Assembly (NCBI GenBank): GCA_900708905.1
Contig: CAADRB010000025.1
Span: 1,919,026-1,983,025, forward strand
Source: Hymenolepis diminuta
Lineage: Eukaryota; Platyhelminthes; Cestoda; Cyclophyllidea; Hymenolepididae
Direction of reading: 5' to 3'
DNA length: 64,000 nt
Shown here: piece by piece, positions 1 through 9,761 of the stretch
Layout: each line of letters opens with the position of its first letter
How positions within the stretch are numbered: the stretch's first letter is position 1
Notes under the pieces: generated by a model
Seen by the model: the letters and a program-made list of their open reading frames with translations, nothing else
Told to the model about the DNA's origin: nothing
The model's database searches: none
Program-made: the position numbers and the translations under genes

Positions 1-979
1 CCAATCTACAGACACTAGGTGTCTCTAAGTCAAACACGAAGATGGTGCAAATGATAAACAGGTGTTGAGGTAGAAAGAAAGTGAAAACAGCAACTTGAAA
101 ATGTCGTAAAAGATCAATTATATTTGTGGATTCTCGGTGTTATCGACTCATTAAAGATGGAAGTGGGATGAGAAGCAGTTGGTGGATTGATCACCACGAA
201 CAAAAAGATGATCTAAGAGTTGGTGGACTCTGTCGTCCAGCATAGGAGTGCAACAAAAAAAACTATGAAAAAGGAATGGATGAGAAATTACGTGAGATCA
301 TGTCATCTGCAATTTTCATATGAAGAAGAGAATGGCAAAAGAGTAAGTCACCCTAAGCCTTAAATTGATAAAGCAGATGACCTGACTATTTTTCTGATCA
401 GATAAAGTAAAGCTGTCCTAATTCCCTTGATCTCACAACTACTGCCTCAAGTTCCATATGGAATTAAATTAAACTTCTTTACCGTTTCATTACAATTAAG
501 TTATGAAACTTTTAGAGTGAAATAAATAAATAATTAAATTGATTTGTTTTTTATCATCTGCAAATCTCAGCTAAAATTACTTACTGATCCGCAGTTATGC
601 AGATTGACGTTACTGTCCAGTTTAACAAATTTGCACGCCGTTAAACATACTAGAAACGTTTTCAGTGTAATTGTCCACTGAACAATCCTCAAAATAAGGC
701 TCAATAAAATTTGGTGGACTGGATTATAGGAATAAAACGGTGCCAATTAACATTTCCTCTTAAGGAAACCCTTCATCTTGAACTTCAAAATTCTCCAATT
801 TTACACTACTTTCTATAACATCTTTGACATAATCTTTTGCTGACAATTTCTATCAGTAGAAGAACGGCAGGAAGTAATTCCTCTAACAAAGTTGAAGTAA
901 CAATTACTAAGGCCTTATTTATCTGGTAAGATCAATAAAGGGGGGATGGGAGTTGAATGGAATCGAAAACATCTGGATA
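1..979. other. AT-rich stretch, no gene recognised
   Basis: This stretch lies downstream of the minus-strand WDR26 exons, so missing 3' exons of that gene could be here or beyond the left edge. I looked for WD-repeat blades on the minus strand and found none that I trust. It may be a long intron. Confidence 0.4.
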
Positions 980-1088
980 CTAAATTGAATTAGAACAGTG
1001 ACTGCAAATTGCATCAGCAATCATTCCAATCACAAGAGATGCATCATCGGGTCTCACACCTATGATTTCTACTATGGCAGATGATGAA
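980..1088 (-). other. possible further WD40 exon of the WDR26-like gene (phase conflict)
   Basis: After an AG acceptor this minus-strand piece reads as a blade-like segment (VEIIGVRPDDASLVIGM) and then reaches a stop at 980-982. It lies in the right place and resembles the next WDR26 blade. However, it needs an incoming phase 2 whereas exon 1220-1397 leaves phase 0, so it is either chance, damaged, or preceded by an unrecognised small exon. Confidence 0.2.
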
Positions 1089-1219
1089 CTGCCATTAAGA
1101 AATAAGTGCCATAATAAAGCCAAAAAACTGTAAATAAAGTGGAATTCTAATTAACCTGAATGTGCAGACATAATCATCTAAAACTGGGATAAACAAAAAT
1201 AACAATAAATCGCGCTTAC

Positions 1220-2897
1220 AATAATGTAGAAACAGCCACCCTTTAGGCCACCAAAAGCTAGTTTTCGGTTGTCTCCAAAGAATGTTGCCGTGATGTAGAC
1301 ATCGTCAGCTTTTTCATGCTTTTGGCAGATTTTGCGTCTAGTGGCGACATCGAAGACAACAATCGGACCAGGGCGAGAGCCACAGCATACTGCAATTCTA
1401 TGGAGGCAGTGAAGAGAAGGAAATTAGGTGTTAGGCAACGCTGATGCATACGCGAAGTGTGCCAGATACACAGGCGCGCAAACAGCACACCTATACTACC
1501 ACATCGATAGGCAATATGTGTACTGCCTCATTTCTTACTGCTTATCTACCTTAAGCTCATAAAATACTATTAACAGACATGTTGAGACCTACTCAATCAC
1601 CGGGATATGAGCACCACTCACTGTATATTCGCACTTAAGTAAATAATGTACCAAATAACTCACTTCATTCCTAAATCAAGCTAGAATTGCGCTAAATGAA
1701 ACCCCACCCTTACTCGATAACCGGGACTTACTTTTTCGAATCAGGAGACCAGCAAATATGGTTTATAGACGCTTCAACTGAGAGGGTACGACTGTGGGAA
1801 ATGGTATTCCTCTCCTTATCAACCTTGAAAAGATCCACATTACTTTCCTTTCCACCGATGGCTAGGTAGTTTCCATCAGGTGAAAAGACAGAAAAGTACA
1901 ACTCAGTGTCACGATGTTCGATCTTTTGAACTGGAAAGACGGGGAAGTCCATTCTAAAACCAGAAACAGCGTTAAATTAAACGATGTTATCTAAATAAGG
2001 AGTAGACGTAGTTAAGGAGCAACTGTCTCTTACATCGAGCAGCCATGAGGTTGGAGAATAGAAATACTATCTAGAGGAGAGTTCCAAGAAATGGGTTCCA
2101 GATGGAAGAGACAATTTGAGAGTTGCGAACGAACTGATTCAGCAACAATTGTTTCCAATCGGCTAGGAGGTAGCATAGTTTGAGCGGGCATGAATCGTTG
2201 GATGGATTCAACAAGATGGGCTCGACTGTGACCAGCCTTGCCATCCCAACCGCCAGCTTGACGATATAGATCTTCACTAGATCGGCACATGAGACATCTG
2301 TAAGATAAACAGCATTATAAGAACAGAAAACTGTTCTGAAACATCCCAATAAATTTCCAGCAGTAACTTACTCCGTTAAGTTATATAAACGCTTGCTGTC
2401 GGGTTTAAGGGGTGTAATACAAGAGCGAAGAAGTTTAAGAGCTGAAACAGGGTCATCTTCTTCAAGTAATTCAAGGTATTGTTGTTCTAGGAGAAGGAAC
2501 CGAATGTGCTGAAGAACAGACGCGTTGCCAATAGATTCTGCAAGCGCATTAACAGCCACTTCGGTCTAGAAAAGTATATAAGCAAATATTCCTTAACCAA
2601 CATCATTCCATCGTCCTTCCAGAATGGCATTTCGAAGATCAGTGGCCGATTGGTGTTCAAGAACAATACCGGTATCTTCGGCCAGTTCATTATAAGCGCG
2701 ACTAAAATATTTTATTAAACGACGAAAGTAAAATCATACTTATAGCCCTTGTCGCACAAATATTGGCCGATTAATCTGACCATTTCAACGTCGCGTTTAC
2801 CCAAATTCTTGGCACGGACCCCATCGACTTCATCAGCTACCGTACCAGCTCTTACGCTGGATGGTACCTCTGCTGTTTGAGAAGATGGAATAGACAT
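1220..2897 (-). CDS. WDR26: WDR26-like LisH/CTLH/WD40 protein, 3' end not seen
   Basis: Subunit of the CTLH/GID E3 ubiquitin ligase in the WDR26 family, where the LisH-CTLH part builds the complex and the WD40 propeller recruits partners. Six exons join in phase: 2740-2897, 2602-2701, 2372-2565, 2034-2297, 1732-1953 and 1220-1397, giving 372 residues. Visible in order: a short disordered N-terminus, a LisH segment (VRLIGQYLCDKGY near residue 40), a CTLH segment with the EHQSATDLRNAILEGRW pattern, the LMC...DL and MLPPSRL motifs typical of WDR26, then WD40 blades (FSPDGNYLAIGG, CWSPDSKK, FGGLKGGCFYII). Introns are 38, 36, 74, 80 and 334 bp. The start at 2897 is the first ATG of the frame and lies 15 nt downstream of an ACAG acceptor-like site. 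Human WDR26 carries several more blades after this point; these exons are not identified here, so the model is incomplete. The donor of exon 2 (GTTGGT) is weak but keeps phase. Confidence 0.85.
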
Positions 2898-2918
2898 CCT
2901 CCCAATAATCTGTACCAA

Positions 2919-3600
2919 CGGGAGTTATGTATAAAACCCAAGAGGGGAGCGAGTAACCAGAACTTCAAAGAGTCAAAAGAAGTTTAAACTGGGTCCCAAA
3001 ATTACAGCTGACTACTGTTGTTTAAACTTTCGTCAATTACATTCTTATTATAAAAGAGCCTTATTAAAAGCCAAATATTTACATATTTTAATTTATTTTT
3101 AATTATTTCTCTGCAATACACGTTGTAAAATGATTTAAGACTCTTATAAAATATGGAATTTATGAATCAGGTTGAGAAATTCCCATTATAGTAGTTATAA
3201 GTCATTGATTCCTGAAAAGATATAAAGTAATTAAACAATCTTCAATGTTACAAACGATTCTTTCATTAATCTAGCATATACTGGAACTTTGCAGTATAGC
3301 TTGGTATATCATTTGTGGCATAGACATAAATTGTTACTAATCGCACTTATAGCTCCCCTTCAGATTTACGATGTTGTCACAAATAACAATTTAATGACAC
3401 TGTACGATTATTATACTTGGGGATATTGGATGCCGAACGCTTGCCAAATTAAAAATGCCTCTATTAGGGGGTAATGATTGACTTCATATTAGAGTACTGT
3501 ATTATTTGGAATCATGATTACTTCAACCTAGATTGCAAAAGACGGCAATTTTAAAATAGTATTAGTACTTATATCTATAGCAAAATATTATAACATCAAT
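2919..3600. other. upstream region of the WDR26-like gene, nothing recognised
   Basis: AT-rich sequence between the first WDR26 exon and the first LTR copy. It should hold the minus-strand promoter, but I see no convincing box. Confidence 0.3.
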
Positions 3601-3610
3601 AGTTTTAAGC

Positions 3611-3941
3611 TGTAATAGAGTTATGTGGACCAGATCACATCGATCTAACAAATGAAATAAGTCAAGTCACTTATGTCGCTAGATCAGTACGGAGGTGGTC
3701 GAGAAGTCACTCCAGGTTACCAATAAATTAATTAGGTCTATATATAAAACGTTTCTTCTTTGAGCGTCAACCGTGTTTCGTCATCGATGTTTAGGTGTAA
3801 TGATTGGTATCTCTTTGGGTACATATGCGCAAAAACAAGTGCACACAGCTGGACTGCTTATGAATGCTGTAATAGAGATCTTTTCGCCAGACAATCATTT
3901 CTAATCGTCGAGTGTTGGCTGAAATCTGCTGTCCATAGTTT
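3611..3941 (-). mobile_element. degenerate solo LTR, family B (minus orientation)
   Basis: Diverged copy of the LTR at 7021-7342. It begins with TGTAATAGAG and follows the same order of landmarks: the Asp-codon-like ATCGATC block, the ...ATAAATTAA... block, the GTGCACACAGCTGGAC block, the CAGACAATCATTTCTAATCG block and a CTGCTG...ATAG end. No internal coding region adjoins it. The right boundary and target duplication are not resolved. A small open frame inside it is an artefact of the repeat. Confidence 0.6.
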
Positions 3942-5053
3942 CTCTCATCCAAATATAGGACATTCAACTTGGGGATTCGAGACGACTCCTTTGATCGGTT
4001 ATGGTACTGCCTTGTACCTGCACATTTCTCTCAAGGACCCTTGAAAAGTTGTCCGGTATCTGTTTTTCACATGGCTAAGTCTGTCAAATAGTAAAACATG
4101 TAAATAATTTTTGGAGAAAATAAAATTTTTATATGTAGCAGAAGCACCTTAAAGAAACATTGTGTTCCAGCTTGATTTATGTACTATATGAGAACTGGAG
4201 TTATGTGCATCAGTTTCATATGAATTTTTTCAGTTAATGAGCATTATACAATGGAAAATATTAATATGCAAAAATATTCGTATGATTTTTAATTAATATT
4301 GCGTTACAATTTCAAAATACCGACACCACGAATTATGATATCAATATTTTAATTCCGAAAAATTTTTTCTGTCCTTGAATATAAAATAACTTTTAATTAA
4401 AACATGAGTCAAATCCAGTTTTGACCTCATCTATAAATTAAATTTCATCAGTGTTATAGTAGAGGAAGAAAAGAAGGAAATTAAAATTAATTTTAAAGGT
4501 ATATAAGGGTGCATTATGTATGTTCCGATTTATCCATCAACGATTCTTGTTCGCATCCAAGACAAAAGGTCGAAGAACTGGAGAGCTTAGAAACTCCTCG
4601 AGCTCCGAAATTGTCTGTCAAGGCTTTCTTACCTCTTTTCTACCTTTAATATTTTAAATTTCGTCAACAGCACAATAACTTTTACAAAATGCTACAAGTG
4701 ATATTTTTAAGACTCGAGGAAAACTCCTCCCTTTTGCACACTTAAGCAAAATAAATAAATGGTAAACAAATAAACCATATAAATACAAGTTGTCTTATAT
4801 TTTTCTACCTTTAGTTTAATTGGTCAAGCATAAGTTGTCTGATAAAACACTATAATAAATTGAATCCGCTGCGTAAGTGCTTCGTAAAAACAAGTAGAAA
4901 TATGAAAACATGTGTGTAATTACTTTGGAAATTCTTCTAGCAATTAAATTAAACCACAGGATTTATGGAATATGAGGTTATTATAAATACTTTTTCGGTA
5001 TTTGTGTGAGTGATTTAAACTGAGATCACTCTGATCAAAGATGGCTGCGTATT

Positions 5054-5181
5054 GTTGCGTGCAAGGGGCCGTGGCCACGTAACAAAAAAGCACGAATTTA
5101 TTCACATAGAAGCACATCCGATTAGGTTGGGGGTAGTTTCCAACCCCATAGGCTTTGTGTGAATATTAAAAAACGCGGTTT
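5054..5181. other. clustered inverted repeats (structured hairpin block)
   Basis: One long imperfect stem is formed by ATTCACA at 5100-5106 with TGTGAAT at 5158-5164, AAGC at 5110-5113 with GCTT at 5152-5155, and GGTTGG at 5125-5130 with CCAACC at 5140-5145. Just upstream is the perfect palindrome CGTGGCCACG at 5070-5079 inside a larger GTTGCGTG/CACGTAAC stem. Downstream is GCG...CGC. The block is richer in GC than its surroundings. It could be a structured RNA, a foldback transposon remnant or chance; no known RNA family was recognised. Confidence 0.45.
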
Positions 5182-5843
5182 AACGCAGCAGATTTTCTAA
5201 CTGAAATTTATGATTAAAAGTTATATATTAGATCAAATTCCCAATATCCATTGTGATTTTAAAAGCTTTAATCATGATGTGCATTTCATTTTCAATTATA
5301 TTTCGGAATGAAAGTTTTATCATTTCTTTTGAAATTCTGAATTTTAATTTTATCATTACCAAAGGAATTTTTTAAGAATGTTTATCCTGCAAGATTTCAC
5401 TTAAATCGTGAAGGTAAAAGAATGTCGATTTCCGTTGAGCAAGATTATTGAAGTAACTTACAACTGAACACCTAAAAATGTTTAAAATTATTCGTAATGG
5501 TTTGAATGGAAAATTTCAAGTGTATGAATTATTAAAAATACTCCTTATTATTACTGTTTACCTTTTGATTACTCAGTAGCAAACTTTCATTGCTCATCTT
5601 TCGAAGGTAATATAAACTCTGAGGGTTTTATGTTTGATCTTGCAAAACATTAATTTGAGTATTATAAATATATTCTGTTGATTTTAACTTGCTATAGCCA
5701 GCAGATGTCTATCAACACTTGGCGATTAGAAGCGATTGATTGCCGATAAGATCTCCACTACAGTGTCCACAGATGGTCCCGCTGTGTGTTTGCTTGTTTG
5801 TACATAGATACCTAAATAGATGTCGATCATCACACCGAGACAC

Positions 5844-6352
5844 TGAAGGATAACTCCCTATGCATTTTCCATAATTACCTTTTATTTGCATTCTCCACGA
5901 TAATACTGCAATTTTTCCGCCCACGAAGTTGGAGCCACTCATTTATGTCCCTATGACGCGTAACCCCCTCTTCTGACATGTCTAAACACGTCCGTCGATT
6001 TTCCCTCCTTTCTATAACCGCCTCGCTTCACATAAAAGGTACATCTGGGCTCATGCTCTGGCGTGGCCTTACTCAAGTGACTCATATAAAGCTACCCTTG
6101 TTTTTCCAGAGCACACACTGGTCAGTGCGGACTCCTACACGTCCTGTTCATCTCCTCTCTTCTCCAGCACGCTGCTCTCCCTCTTTCTCTCCCTCTCTCT
6201 GTTACTCATTGTGGCTTCCTTGAATACATGTTTGGTCTACTCAACTCTTGGTGTTCTGNNNCACAATTGTTGTTAGCTCTTACTCAAACAGCTACGAATT
6301 GGTTGTCGTAATTTGTCAGCTGCAAAACGTTGGTTATTATCTAACTCCAACA
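5844..6352 (+). mobile_element. solo LTR, family D, nested in LTR-B
   Basis: About 509 bp, starting TGAAGGATAAC and ending CTAACTCCAACA, flanked by the 4-bp repeat ACAC (5840-5843 and 6353-6356). A second full copy lies at 48519-49031. Inside are a pyrimidine-rich tract near 6160-6210 and a 3-base N gap at 6259-6261. Confidence 0.8.
6259..6261. other. assembly gap (three N)
   Basis: Three undetermined bases inside LTR-D. The D copy at 48519 reads through the equivalent position, so only a few bases are likely missing. Confidence 0.95.
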
Positions 6353-7020
6353 ACACCAACAACGAGACATGACTGACGTCTAACGAAGAAATGTCTTGTA
6401 TATAAACCTAATTTACTAATTAATAAACTGGGGTGGCTTGCCTGCCATCTCCGAACTGATCTGGCGACATGGGTGAATTGATTTATTCCATCTCTGCTAC
6501 CAATTCGATCGATGTGACCCTCACATTATTACATAACTGTTATAACGTAACAAACTGGAAGTCCCGGTAGTAATCTCGCGGAGCCAACAATCTAGAACAC
6601 TCAGAAATGTAACTTAATACAGAAACCAATAATCTATGGCAGGGCACAAAGCATGTTATAGTAAACACACATATTAATGAAACTCACTCACAATCAGTAT
6701 CGGCTTAAACAAATAAGCGTAATTACCACTGGAGAAATAAAGAAAGAAATTACGTTTTTATTCAAAAAAGAAATATTGGGAGTGGGGAAAAATAAGTATC
6801 ATTTCTTCTAACAGTAACGTTACGCATAATGCATAAGTGAGAGAGTTGGGATGAATTAATTGTTGAAATGCAAGTAAATTGGATTTTAAAAATGCTCACA
6901 TGTGCTGGGAAAAAAGTTATGTCGATCCAATTCAATATCATTTGGACTTCAAAACACGTACTCTGGAGCCGAAAAGACATTCACTAAATTGCTATACATG
7001 TTGTGCTGAGTCATTCATTA

Positions 7021-7342
7021 TGTAATAACGTTAAGTCGATCGGGTCCATATCGATCGAATAGATGGAATAAGTCATGTCGCCAGATCAGTTCGGAAGTGG
7101 CAGACATGCCACCCCAATTTCTTAATAAATAAATTATGTTTACGTACAAAGCATTCCTCCATTAGACGTCAGTCATGCCTCGTTTTCGGAGTCCCGGCAT
7201 GATAATCGACGTCTGTTTAGGTATCTATGTGCAAACACGCAAACACACAGCGGGACCACCTGTAGACATTGTAATGGAGATCTTATGGCCAGTCAATCAT
7301 TTCCAATTACCATGTGTTGATAGACATCTGTTGGCTATAGCA
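7021..7342 (-). mobile_element. solo LTR, family B (minus orientation)
   Basis: A 322-bp uninterrupted copy. On the plus strand it reads TGTAATAACG ... GGCTATAGCA. The flanks are CATTA and CATTC, a 5-bp target duplication with one mismatch. It is inverted relative to the B copies at 5690 and 26260. Confidence 0.75.
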
Positions 7343-8690
7343 CATTCAAGTACAATTTTTTTGTCTACTAAAGCGTGGTTTCGATTCGCATTGTTTCATT
7401 CAAAGCAAGTTCATATATGATGCGGGACTGTGCCTGGGATGACACTATTTAATGACATTAAACAGCGCAATTTAGAGTAATTTTTGAAGATAGTGATGAC
7501 TAGATAAAAAGCCATTAGGACTGTATTACTTCCAAATAAGGTATGTCCAATTTGACATGGATAACCCTATAAGTTCCATTAGAAGTGTTATGAAGTCGAC
7601 TACAAAAAGATTTTTATCCTTTAAAATCCCCTAATTATGCGTCTTATTTTTAAATTAAAATACAGATATTTTTATAAGAAATTAAGACAGTACTACAGTC
7701 GTCAATTCACGGTAACAAAGGAGATATTACAAAATTTTCATTTCTAATATAATCTTAGGTATTTGAAAATATAGTCATTAATATTTATGTATTTGAATTA
7801 ATTCATTATAGCGTCTTTTAGAAGAACAAAATTAAAGTTAAAAAAATGAAGTAAAGAGTTCAATTTGGGCAGGTATATCCTTCCTGGAAGTTCTTGCTAA
7901 CAAAACTTATACATTTCTACCCTGCCACAAACGCAAACTTGGAGGTATTCTCAAGTGAGTAACTCGATCGGCACGATTAAAAATGATGTTTTACAGTAAA
8001 TTTCAATAAAGAAACATGGTTTTCTTCCTTTTGTATCTCGATGAAACGATGAAGAGTGTGAGCTAGCGCATTATAAATAACATTATAACTTACTTGCATT
8101 TGATTGCATTTAGTCGTTTAAAGCATTTTAGCGGTTCAGATAATAGAATAAATGATCAGCTACAGGTTTTGTAAATAAAATTCCAAATTGCTGCTCCTTC
8201 GAATTTGTAAATTCATGTACCCTATTAATTATAAAACATTTCGCTAATGACAAACGTTACTGTGATATCAAAAAGACGAATTTAAGCTTCGTATATATTT
8301 AATAAATTTCCTGGAAAGAATCGTAAAATTGAAAATAAAATTAAAATAAATCAAAAAAGGATAATTGGGCAGCGCAATCCTTTTGTAACTCTGGCGCTAG
8401 TTTTGCGTAACCAAGCCTAAAAGTTGTACTGCTTTAGAAGTCATTTTCAACCTTTTTTGTTTCAAATTTGATCAATATTGCAAATTACGCTCTATAACTT
8501 TAAGTTTCCACTTGTTCAAATCTTATGGTGTTATTTTGCAATTCTTTTATGGTGCTTTATCATTGCGGTCATGCCAAGAAGAAAGAAATATTAAATACTT
8601 ATATTAAGCTTTTATTGGATTTTATACTTAAGTTTTCTATATTACCCTTTATTACTTATTTATTTTTCCTGCTTCTATTATCCTATCTAT
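7343..8690. other. AT-rich intergenic sequence upstream of EXOSC8
   Basis: No coding frame or repeat recognised. The last 50 bases before 8697 are strongly pyrimidine-rich and end in an AG acceptor. Confidence 0.4.
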
Positions 8691-8698
8691 TTTTTTAG
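8672..8698 (+). promoter_or_regulatory. pyrimidine-rich AG acceptor just before the EXOSC8 start codon
   Basis: A CTATCTATTTTTTTAG tract ends at 8698, one base before the ATG at 8700. This is an excellent 3' splice site with almost no 5' leader left, which suggests either trans-splicing of a spliced leader or an upstream untranslated exon. Confidence 0.5.
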
Positions 8699-8699
8699 A

Positions 8700-9656
8700 A
8701 TGGGTGATTTTGGACTTTTGAAGCCGGTATGTCTGTTTGAACAGTTTTTCAACCGCAAGCTCCGTCTCAGCGATGCTCCTTATGATAAATTTGCTGACTT
8801 TACTTGTGCGACGAATGTCATCGGGACTGCTGTGGGTTCAGCTATGGTTACTGTCGGCGACACCCGAGTTATTTGTGGCATTAAGGTTAAAATCTTACCT
8901 TGTCTACCCGACGAATTCTCCTCTTACTTCATCTGCAATGTCGAACATTTGGGCTTATCCTGCCGAGGTCAGCGCATTAGTCAGGTTTCCTCAAAGGAGT
9001 TGCAGGCTCTTTCCGTGCAATTAGAGCGGTTGTTATCCAATATTGTCCTTCCTGATGCAAGTAGTCAGCTTCAAATTTACTCTGAAGAGGATAAAAAAAC
9101 TTCAACTGCAGTCTATCTTCTCCACGTTGATATAGGAATCTTGTTAGATAATGGATGCCTCCTCGATGCTTGTTTAGCCTCCGCAGTTGCTGCTCTGGAA
9201 ACGGCTACTTGGCCACGTTTAATTGCTGTTCCTCTATCTCCAGAGGTAGCTAAATCCGCGCTCTCCTCTCTCAAAGTCGAGTTTAAGGAGAAGGAGCCTG
9301 GTGAAATGATTAAATTAACCATTTCAGAGAGGCCGGTGGCCCTTTCCTTCGCGATAGTTCCACAGAGTCCTCCTGAAACTGCGCATGTTTTTATTTCGCA
9401 ACCCTCTAAAACGGAATCTCAGCTTTGGGATACAGATGCTAGCCCCTGCTACATTGTTCTCGATTCTCAAAAAAGAATTGTGGATTTCTCAATAATTGGA
9501 GGTGCGTTTTGTTCTCCACTCTGGCAGCATATTAAATTCTGTAGCGGTAGTGACGGTGGCAAGGAAAATGGAATTATTCAACAGATTATTGATCGAGCCT
9601 CGGAACAAGCGGTGGTCATTCGACAGATAATGAATGTGAATAAGGGATGTAAATAG
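8700..9656 (+). CDS. EXOSC8: exosome complex component RRP43/EXOSC8-like, RNase PH fold
   Basis: Non-catalytic RNase PH-type subunit of the hexameric ring of the RNA exosome, which degrades and trims RNA in nucleus and cytoplasm. A single exon encodes 318 residues (human EXOSC8 is about 276). The N-terminal part keeps the family order: a leader ending in KPVCLFEQFF, then IGTAVGSAMVTVGDTRVICGIK, equivalent to the [22 protein letters not shown] region of RRP43. The LLHVDIGILLDNGCLLDAC segment corresponds to the family's conserved strand-helix, and the C-terminal helix matches the end of EXOSC8. The catalytic Arg/Asp pattern of active phosphorolytic enzymes is not visible, as expected for RRP43. 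EXOSC7/RRP42 is the main alternative, but the N-terminus fits EXOSC8 better. ZCCHC17 follows 105 bp downstream on the same strand. Confidence 0.85.
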   Translation: MGDFGLLKPVCLFEQFFNRKLRLSDAPYDKFADFTCATNVIGTAVGSAMVTVGDTRVICGIKVKILPCLPDEFSSYFICNVEHLGLSCRGQRISQVSSKELQALSVQLERLLSNIVLPDASSQLQIYSEEDKKTSTAVYLLHVDIGILLDNGCLLDACLASAVAALETATWPRLIAVPLSPEVAKSALSSLKVEFKEKEPGEMIKLTISERPVALSFAIVPQSPPETAHVFISQPSKTESQLWDTDASPCYIVLDSQKRIVDFSIIGGAFCSPLWQHIKFCSGSDGGKENGIIQQIIDRASEQAVVIRQIMNVNKGCK

Positions 9657-9674
9657 AGATTTTGAAGTTTATTT

Positions 9675-9680
9675 AATAAA
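9675..9680 (+). terminator. polyadenylation signal of EXOSC8
   Basis: AATAAA begins 18 bp after the EXOSC8 stop codon and about 80 bp before the acceptor of the next gene. That is the spacing expected when cleavage and trans-splicing are coupled between two operon genes. Confidence 0.6.
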
Positions 9681-9739
9681 ATATCCTGATGAATAGATGT
9701 TTTGTTTTATGGTTTATGTTCGAGTTTGTGTGCCTAAGT

Positions 9740-9759
9740 TGTATTATTTTGATTTATAG
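9740..9759 (+). promoter_or_regulatory. AG acceptor just before the ZCCHC17 start codon
   Basis: A T-rich tract ends with TTTATAG at 9759, two bases before the ATG at 9762. Together with the short gap to EXOSC8 it is a candidate trans-splice acceptor. Confidence 0.5.
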
Positions 9760-9761
9760 TC

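Larger units (their letters stand above)
5690..6533 (+). mobile_element. solo LTR, family B, with perfect 5-bp target duplication
   Basis: Starts TGCTATAGCC and ends CATTATTACA. The flanks are TAACT at 5685-5689 and again at 6534-6538, a perfect 5-bp target site duplication. The element is itself broken at 5844-6352 by the D element. Removing D restores the B order seen in the uninterrupted copies at 7021-7342 and 26260-26590. No internal region remains, so this is a solo LTR made by LTR-LTR recombination. Confidence 0.8.
5689..6826 (+). mobile_element. LTR-like element, family C, split by a nested insertion
   Basis: The C repeat reads from T5689 and 6539 to about 6826 (TGTTATAACG ... GTTACGCA). 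Recognisable blocks are the CTGGAAGTCCCGGTAG, GCGGAGCCAACAATCTAGAA, AACCAATAA and GAAATAAAGAAAGAAATTAC motifs. A second, inverted copy with the same blocks lies at about 15945-16262. The copy is interrupted by the B element at 5690-6533. TG...CA ends suggest an LTR, but no target duplication was seen for C itself. Confidence 0.5.

Noticed and set aside
3760..4044. 94-codon plus-strand frame
   Set aside because: Reads through the inverted LTR-B copy into flanking DNA; no protein motif, and B copies elsewhere do not keep it open.
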